From contig NC_088130.1 of the NCBI RefSeq assembly GCF_036370855.1, forward strand, positions 15,095,543 to 15,159,542: a DNA stretch of 64,000 bases, written 5' to 3'. Position numbers and translations under genes: made by a program. Within the stretch, counting starts at the first letter, position 1, and each line of letters starts with the position of its first letter. The notes under the pieces were generated by a model, which worked only from the letters and a program-made list of their open reading frames with translations, ran no database searches and was not told where the DNA came from. The stretch is from Dromaius novaehollandiae. Lineage: Eukaryota > Chordata > Aves > Casuariiformes > Dromaiidae. This document shows, in pieces, positions 56,576 through 64,000 of this stretch.

Positions 56576-57540
56576 TTCACCTCAAGAGTAAAGATCAAGT
56601 GAAATCACTTGATCGGTAAGATCGAATGTTACCATCTCTGGCAGTGATAAACACCAAATGCTGCAAAGGCAGCAGTTAAAGCCCTCCAAGGGAAGTAATT
56701 ATGAAATGAGTTGCCCAGAGGTAGGTTTCTTCACTCTTGAGCTAAAGGAAGAAGGCTTAAACAAGAATTCTATATCCCTTCCAATCTTGCTTGTATTTAA
56801 TCCTTACTAATGCAGCTTGGAATGTCCCATGAACAAGGCCTTTTCTGAGCTCCTGGTTTTGGGAACATTATGACTACAGCAAACTTTGGATGAGTGACAA
56901 AGTTGAGAGAAAAAATGAGGAGGAATTTTTCCTCTCTCAGCTTTGTTCCAGCTGTTGGTCCCTTTGTCTGAGGAAGGACTGAAAAAAAACCCCACAACGC
57001 AATAGTCTTAAGAGACAGCTGTTGTCTCATAATGCCCTATATATATTTTTATGAATCTCTTGTTTGGATGAAACTGTATAAACTTAGCCTCAGGATCCCA
57101 GTTTAAGAATCTGAAGCTAAACTACTTTTATACATCCTCATTTTGCTCTGGCAGCATAACTAGGTGTAATATGTATGAAAACAGTTGACTGTATCTTGTA
57201 ACATAAGTGGTGCTGAGTACTTTTGAAAATAAAGTTATTCTTTTCAGATGCCTAAAGGAAGGTCTTTCAGCCTCAGTTTGGACACCTAACCAATAAATTT
57301 TGCCCTGTACTCTTAATAATCAGGAATTGCTGGATGATGCGGAGGGTGTCATGAACTAGAATTTCCTTCTGTGCCTTATGATAAGGTATAGGCAAATTAA
57401 AAAGAATCTTGCAAAATCAGTTTGCTGGCAGGAAAGCTCAATGTAGCAGATGGCTGCTAAGCTTTAAAGAATAGGGCTGAAGAATGGAGGTGCTATGTCC
57501 CAGAGGCATGTGGTTTAGAATTTCCTGACTGTTCAGCTGT
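56576..57540. other. Intergenic, no gene seen
   Basis: AT-rich sequence between the palindrome and a solo LTR. No domain is recognised on either strand. Confidence 0.55.
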
Positions 57541-58280
57541 TGTCGCGGCCCGAAAGGAGTTGTTTAGGACGACCTCCCTCCCCTTGGGACCAACGACCAA
57601 GTTCGTGATGCCCTTGGACTGAATTAAGGTGAAACGACACCAGCCAACCAGTTTTATGATTTATTAACACAAAGATAAGGCATGTGGTCAAATATGATAA
57701 TTCAATGGCGATTACTTCAACTAGATAGACAAGTCCCATGCCACACGTTTCGAACAGATCTTACCAACATTCAACAAAAGAGAGAGAAAGAGAAAGAGAG
57801 AGAAAGAGAGAGAAAAAGAGATAAAAAGATATCACCACCCGTGGATCCAGCGGCGTCCCATTGGTCCTCTTCCTTTGGGAGTCTTGGCGGTGGGGGGTCC
57901 CATTTGGTGGTAGGTGGGTCCCCTACTTAGCTTTGGGTGGTACCCTTTTTATACAGTCCAAGTCCCAGAATCTCCGCCCGTTTCCAAGAAACCTCATGCA
58001 TATGCATGGTGGACATGATGCGGTGTGGTCTGGTTCGGCGCAGGCTCGGTGTGTCCCACGCGGTCACAGCATCCCGGTCCTGTTTCCCCTGGAAACAGAT
58101 GGCTTGCCCGTACAATGGGAAAAAACACCATCTTAGTCCTGTTTCTGCCGGGAGCAGACGAAAATGGATGACCTGCCTGTAGCTATGGCCTCCAGCAGAA
58201 TTTGCAACGCGTGCAGCAAGGTTCATATCTTATGTACCAAGAAATGTTTAGGGCAAAAGTTCACTTATCTGTCCTCCACA
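57541..58280 (-). mobile_element. Solo LTR, family with 5-bp duplications (copy 2)
   Basis: TGTCGCGG...CTCCACA, 740 bp, flanked by GCTGT (57536-57540 and 58281-58285). It is very similar to 16682-17411, with the same GA-rich microsatellite (57778-57830). Minus-strand TATAAA (complement of 57948-57953) and AATAAA (complement of 57660-57665) keep the same spacing. No proviral interior is present. Confidence 0.92.
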
Positions 58281-58285
58281 GCTGT

Positions 58286-61200
58286 CCATTTCATTTTCCA
58301 TTTCATTGGAAAATGTTGCTCTTTCATTGTTGCTCTTGTAGCCCTTGTTACTCCCACTTTCTGTAAATGAATGCTACCTTATAAAAGCAGGGATATATAG
58401 AAACTTTTCTCAAGCTTGTTCTATTGCGCTTATGATATTCTTCTACATTAGTAAGTTCTTGGCTTGTTTCATCACTTTTTGCCCCCCCCCCCCCCCCCCA
58501 AAAAAAATTTTTTTGGCTTATATAGCTACTGGAACCCTTGTGCTGAGTATTTGGACCAGTGAACAATAAAGATATCTAGGACCACTCTAAGATCTACTAC
58601 TCAGTTATCAGTAGTGCCATGTGCTGAACTAAATCCTGCAGAACTGGCTCAAAGCAGAAAGCTGGAGGGGTAAGGGAGAACAATGGCCAGGAAAGCCTGG
58701 AGCAAAACAGGTCTAGGGTGTGGGGCAAGATAATTATTTGTCAATATGTTCTTGGAAGAAAATGTAATAAGTGGCGCATCAGCCTTGGGGAAATACGTAG
58801 ATCTGGGGTTCCCTTCATCTCTGATTAAAAAGCCTTGACCATGCATTCTTGTGAATTATATATCTCCAGCACATTGGATTTTTGCTTGTAGTTGACATTG
58901 GCATTAACTTCTATGCACTTCCACCAACTACCTTATTGTAATATCGGGGAAAGTGGTCTATTTCACTCTGTACACTAAGGTCCTTGCCAATGTGAATCAT
59001 GAAATGACTTGATATGCTATTATAGTTGAATGTCTCAAACATAAAATATGAATACAAAAGTGACTGAATAACTTACATAGTTAATGATTTATATCTGTCA
59101 CTTCACATAAAAGAACCACAGGTACCTTCTTGCCCAGCTGGGAAGAAGCTCAATGCCTGATGCCTACAGCAGGCAGTGTTCACTAACCTTGTAGCTATAG
59201 TTTATTGGTGTTGTGCACTTTATCTTGAGAATCAGTTTGTCCACATCTATTAGAAGATTCATTTTTAATCTTAGGCATTCAGACTTTCTCTCTTCCAAGA
59301 AACTGGAACTCATTTTTCAAGCTATTTCTCAATTACACATCTTGGTCAAGGTCGCTGAAAAACCCAGTGGAGGGTAAGCCTTAAGACATGAGGGGTAGAG
59401 TGATCTTAAAATAATTTAAAAAAAAATCACTGTTCAATATTGAAACACTTGGGTTCAAAGACACAGAGACAAGCTCTTCAAAAGTACTCAGTGTTGGCTC
59501 AAGTCTGCTGTGGTTGATCTTGGTGGTGATGGAGTTAAAAGAACAGCTACCACCTTGAAAATCCTACCTGACAGCACACTTTAATGGATTTCATGTTCAT
59601 GCTACTGCTATTTCATCAAGACAGATAAGCTTTGTTTGTTTTGACTCTACAGGCAGAAGCATTTGTCTGGGATAACAATGTATCAGCTCACTCCCAGACT
59701 TTTGTCAAGACCAAATATTTGGCTTAGAAGAAGAGAAGCCTTCAGAAATGAGTAAAGTACTATTTCTTACAAATATATATAAAAAAAATCTTGAGTCACT
59801 CAAGGAAAGAATTACAGCAGCTGCTTCTTAATGACCCCATGAGGAACTATGCACTATGCTACACTACCCTTAATGTGCAAACAGTAAAATTAACAGGGCA
59901 AAGGAGCCTTGGTCTATAGGGAACTTGGCCTGTTGTTTCAGCCATAAAAAGTGACAGCAGTTCCCTGTCTTATGGTACAACCTTTCTAGTTCACTTGGGC
60001 CACTGCCATGTGACAGCAGGGACTTCCATGCTGTGCCAAACACATACAGGAGGGGTTGGTACAATGAGTCTTAGTGTTTCTGGCAGCTGTACAATGGAGT
60101 CATTTCAGACATGCCTTCTGCAAGTGCACATGCCAAAACATGGCCAATTTTGCTTTTCATTCCAGAAGTGCCCTCAGTGTTCTGCAAGATGTTATACCTG
60201 TAGCTAGAGCTGGATAAGATTTTAACTTAGATACCCCAGGTGGTACTTAAAGTGTTCCCTTGCCTGTATTAAGTAATCCAGATGTAGTATCAAATGTTAT
60301 GCATAGGGATCAGTCCTGCTTCTATGCTTCTCCTGTGAACAGAGGGCATTTGTTTCCTTTTCCCCAACCTAATCTTAGAACAAAAGAACCATATTTACTA
60401 TACCTATTTCTTTTGCCTCATTTTAATTATCAGCAATCCCTGCCTTCTTTGCAAAAGAAAAGTATTTCCTCAGGCTGCTTTCTTTATGCCTTGATCCTTT
60501 CCAATCACAAACTCTCTGGAATGTCACTTAACTAAAGAGGATTCCCTTCTTTCCAGGGCAGGGCAGCATTCTGCACAGAAACAAGCTTTGTAGGCTCTTC
60601 CACTTCAGTTGGAAAAAACAAAATGAACAGAACTGAGAACTGGAAGATGAGTAAATAGTTTGTTAGGTCTTCCACTTGAGAAAGTGAAGGTGAGAACATA
60701 AATGTCTAAGCTGCTAAATGGCTTAATCACTTCTGCCTCCACATTAGCCCTTTCTCATTCAGACATCTCCATATGATGGAAACCTTCTAGGGTGTTGTTG
60801 AAAGGTGCCAGAGTTCAATATTCTCTGACCAGGTTCTTTTAGATATTCCACACGTGGAGGGTTTAATGTTTAATACCAAATTTACTTGTTTGAAGGTATT
60901 TGATGTTACATGGGATTTTGATTTAGCAGAGAGATACAGCAATATACTGAAATCACAATGCAAGTGCAAATTACAGTTAGGAGAATATAGCAATTGCAAC
61001 ATGCAGTTGAATCACAATACAAACATGAGTCTCATTACCAGTCTCTATAATACACTCACCATCACGATGCTGGGCATCCCCAATCACCAGTAAGAAATAC
61101 ATGGATTGAAACCAGCTCAAGCCCGTTGCTCTCTTCAAAGTCCTTTTTGTTAGTTGTTCAGTTTTTATATCCTATGTTGGGCCAAGCCATCTATACATTC

Positions 61201-62420
61201 CCCCCATGCTGGTCTGGCTAACTCAGAAAGACATTCACACAACCAGTTGATCCACTCAACAGATACCACTGTCTAGTCCCCTTTGTGTTGAGATAAGTTC
61301 AGCTTTCTTTGCAACAGCTGTGGTCAGTCACTCCCTACATTCTTCCCTGAGCTTCATGAGCATATCACCCTTGCGCATCTTCTCTGAGCCTTCTTCCACT
61401 GTAGGGGTTTATGGATTGGTCACAAGTTTTTTTTTAATGGGGTAATGAAGTACTTGTACCTGACCAACTCAGAAGTTACTTATTCACAAAGAGGAAAAGG
61501 GGCGACTGGAACAAATAGTTCTGTTGATCCAGAACACACTCTGGATAGAATGAGCCATTTTACTAGTGGCCAACTGCATTAATAAGCTTCTGAATTTGTT
61601 TTCTTTTCTCTCAACTGTGAAAGTAACCACAAGCATAAACCCAGATGGTAAAAATGAAGTTGGATGCATGTAGAAGACAGTGCTTCATGGATAAGACTAA
61701 ATGTACATGCTAATGAAGTTGTCATTGTTATGGGTAGCCAAATCCAGTGGACTGCAGAACCCAGGGGATTTCTCTCTTCCTACTCTCCTAGATGCAGGCT
61801 GCTGCTGTTCCCAAGTCAAGCCAGTAGCAAGGACAAGCACAGATTCCCAATATGCACATATACTCTACAAACAAGGCCAACCACAGACAGGAGAATGGTG
61901 CCTTTCAAGCACCACATTCACACAAGCAGCACTCACATGAACATGCGCAACAGAAATGTCCTAATCCTATTCTTATTCACAAGCTAATCAGACCTGAAGT
62001 TCACTAGTGGATCACATGTAAATAGAGAGTGCAGTCACACAGAAAATAGTTAAGAATAGAATTTAATAAGATGACAGGACAGACTGTGGAAAACTGAGAT
62101 TCTCACACAATCACTTGACTCCAGGAGGTGGAGCTTTAAGGGAAAAAGCACATTCAATATATTGAGATTTATTAGTGTTTTTATATCAGGACACGGAGCT
62201 CAGTTATTTTCCCTCCTATTCCCATTCATGTTAGCAACTGGTCCACTCCACCCTTTTGCTTTCCAGGGTAATAACTCTTAGGACTAAGCTATCTCATTGA
62301 CCATCTGTAGCCAATATAGCAAATTGTAGTAGATAAATGCTGACACTAAATTCTCCCAGCATGTGCTGTATGTTAGCTTTGGACTTTGTCCTGTTCTGAG
62401 CTCACTGTAGGTCTCTGAAC
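58286..62420. other. AT-rich intergenic DNA, no gene supported
   Basis: A C/A run lies at 58484-58507. No recognisable exon, RNA gene or mobile-element body was found. Open frames are short and lack familiar motifs. Confidence 0.55.
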
Positions 62421-62421
62421 A

Positions 62422-63140
62422 AGAAGTTAAAAGACAGCATTCATTCAAGATAAGTGACAAGTGCTACACCCCCTACTCCTGGTGGAAACCCTACTCCTCA
62501 CAGTCACATGTTCCACTTGACCTGGAAGTTCCACCCCTTTTCTGGTTACACGATCAGTTTGCCCTACCTCCCTTTCCCCTTGAAGGGCTGCCATTTTTGA
62601 CCCCCATGTAATCTCAGAATACCTTATGATTCAATGGCATCTGAAGCCATGATTAGTTTACCCTGCCTCCCTTTGCCCTTGGGGCAGGGGGTGCACTTTT
62701 TGACCCCATCATACCCCACAGGATCTCAGAATGCCCTGTGATTGACTGGCAGCTGAGGCTATGCCTTCTTGTTTACCCCAGAAGTCCATCAATGCCAGGA
62801 AGCCCCTCCCACTACCCATGAGGGCCAAAGAGTTGCTGATGCTGCCATTTTGTTGAAGCTGCCATTTTGTCAGTCATACCCCATGTGATCTTAGCCCACC
62901 CTGTGTTTGCTTGGAAGATTCCTTAGGCCCAGGAAGCCCCACCCACTACCCATGGGAGCTGCAGTTTGTCATAGCCACCATTTTTTCACAGTCATGTGAC
63001 CAGTTAAGGGGCAGGACTTCTGGGCAAGTGGGACATGACTGTAAGTGAAGGAAAGGGCTTCTGCCAGAAGTAGGGGGGCATGGGACATGGGATCTTTCAC
63101 TTCTTATCTTGAATAAAAGTTGTCCTTTAACTACTCAAGC
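62422..63140. repeat. Gene-less inverted-repeat element related to the Polinton ends
   Basis: Begins AGAAGTTAAAAGACAGC, TTCAAGATAAGTGAC and ends CACTTCTTATCTTGAATAAA, GTTGTCCTTTAACTACT, so its ends are inverted copies of each other and of the palindrome ends at about 55517 and 55800. Inside are repeated blocks with 'gccatttttgac', 'cataccccayrkgatct' and 'gccctgtgattgactggc', like the subterminal repeats at 55.0-55.4 kb. It carries no coding sequence. Confidence 0.65.
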
Positions 63141-64000
63141 TGTTGCAGTGAAGTGCCACCTTTCTTGCAGCTTGGGGAAAGGAAGGGCCCAGTGGAGGAG
63201 TTTTAGTTCAATTTTGGTTTAGTTATACTAGAGGCTTTCAAACTGTTTACTATTGGGAAATACTGTGAATACTAGTGAATAATCATTTTCTCTTCACCTC
63301 CTTTATGCCACTCATGATGTTGCAGACTCCTATAGTAACCCTCTTCTGCTGCCTCTTTTCCAGACGGAGGAATCTTAGCTTATGTAGTCACTTCTGCATA
63401 GGCTGTTCCATATCTCTGATTCTCCTTCACCTTCCCTGTACATTTTCTAACGCTATGAGAAGAATCGACAAGAGTGAAAATAGCAGGAGCATCTAACCAG
63501 CACTTATTTTCTAGGGAAAACTCCTTTACCCCTTCCCTTCTTCCCCCCTTCCCCCTCCTTTGAATCAAGTTCCTTATTTTCCTCCAAGTTCTTGGTTCTT
63601 CTTCATGTAAGGTCTGTAACTTCTCCAGCACCCATTGATAGGCATGTGAAGCTCTGGTAGCAACTTTTGTTGCTAGCAAAGAGCCTGAAAGCCTTGAGTC
63701 AATGTAAGCTGCAGAATTAGTGTATCCAATCAGAAGAGTGACATGGATGTTTGCAGTTGAGTTATATGAAAAATGTATGCTAATCCTGCTTTGGCTAATG
63801 AAGGATCTCTACCAGACAGAACCTATCACAGCATGGGGAATTGCATCATTTAGAAAAAAAGGGCTGCAGCACAAAGCTGCCAGCAATTGTGCAGCATCCC
63901 TGCTCTCTCATTGATGGAGACCATTCCATTTCAGTGTGAACAGGAACTGTTTTATAAAGCTTTAGTTTAGTTTTAGTTACCATAGAAGTTGTTACTTGAG
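63141..64000. other. Intergenic, no gene seen
   Basis: Nothing recognisable; the short frames at 63275-63496 and 63380-63679 have no familiar motif. Confidence 0.5.

Noticed and set aside
61100..61400. Possible further LTR (TATA-like tttttatatcc)
   Set aside because: No TG...CA ends, target duplication or second copy could be found.

Overview
This is vertebrate nuclear DNA, most likely from a sauropsid (turtle, crocodilian or bird). It has intron-split genes, many CR1 LINE copies, MIR-type SINEs and several endogenous retroviruses. The MIR tails and the Polinton remnants lean towards a turtle or crocodilian. The Gag of the youngest provirus resembles gammaretrovirus-like Gags common in birds, so I do not fix the clade.

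Region 1-13.9 kb holds the 3' end of ABCA1 on the + strand. Fourteen coding exons (1703-11241) encode the last ~613 residues: the end of the second transmembrane domain, the complete second nucleotide-binding domain and the C-terminal tail. A ~2.65 kb 3' UTR follows, with a tight cluster of three miR-33 seed matches. Beyond it, on the opposite strand, is one NIPSNAP3-type exon (16011-16132) carrying an in-frame stop. Human ABCA1 and NIPSNAP3 are also tail to tail.

Region 16.5-34.6 kb is intergenic. It contains two CR1 copies in tandem (the first split by a solo LTR), ~4.6 kb of AT-rich DNA with little I can identify, and an irregular ~41-bp minisatellite spanning 25.1-32.4 kb. The array is interrupted by a solo LTR with a clean 4-bp target duplication and by a second LTR-like element.

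Region 34.6-47.2 kb is a nest of retroviruses. A young, internally deleted gammaretrovirus-like provirus (35574-41717, minus strand) has LTRs that differ at only two of 673 positions. It sits inside the gag of an older + strand element. That element abuts a third, minus-strand element with a tRNA-Ser-like primer site. The two older elements share a Gag motif.

Region 48.6-58.3 kb mixes CR1 copies with a degraded Polinton/Maverick. There is a protein-primed PolB exonuclease-region remnant, an adenain-like protease with its key residues lost, and a capsid-cluster (F54H12.2-like) gene. A large imperfect palindrome repeats the element end and the first exon of the capsid-type gene in inverted orientation. 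A gene-less relative of the palindrome arms lies at 62.4-63.1 kb. A second solo LTR of the 16.7 kb family lies at 57541-58280. The rest, to 64 kb, shows no gene I can support.

Only ABCA1 looks like a working host gene. Everything else coding-like is transposon, virus or pseudogene.
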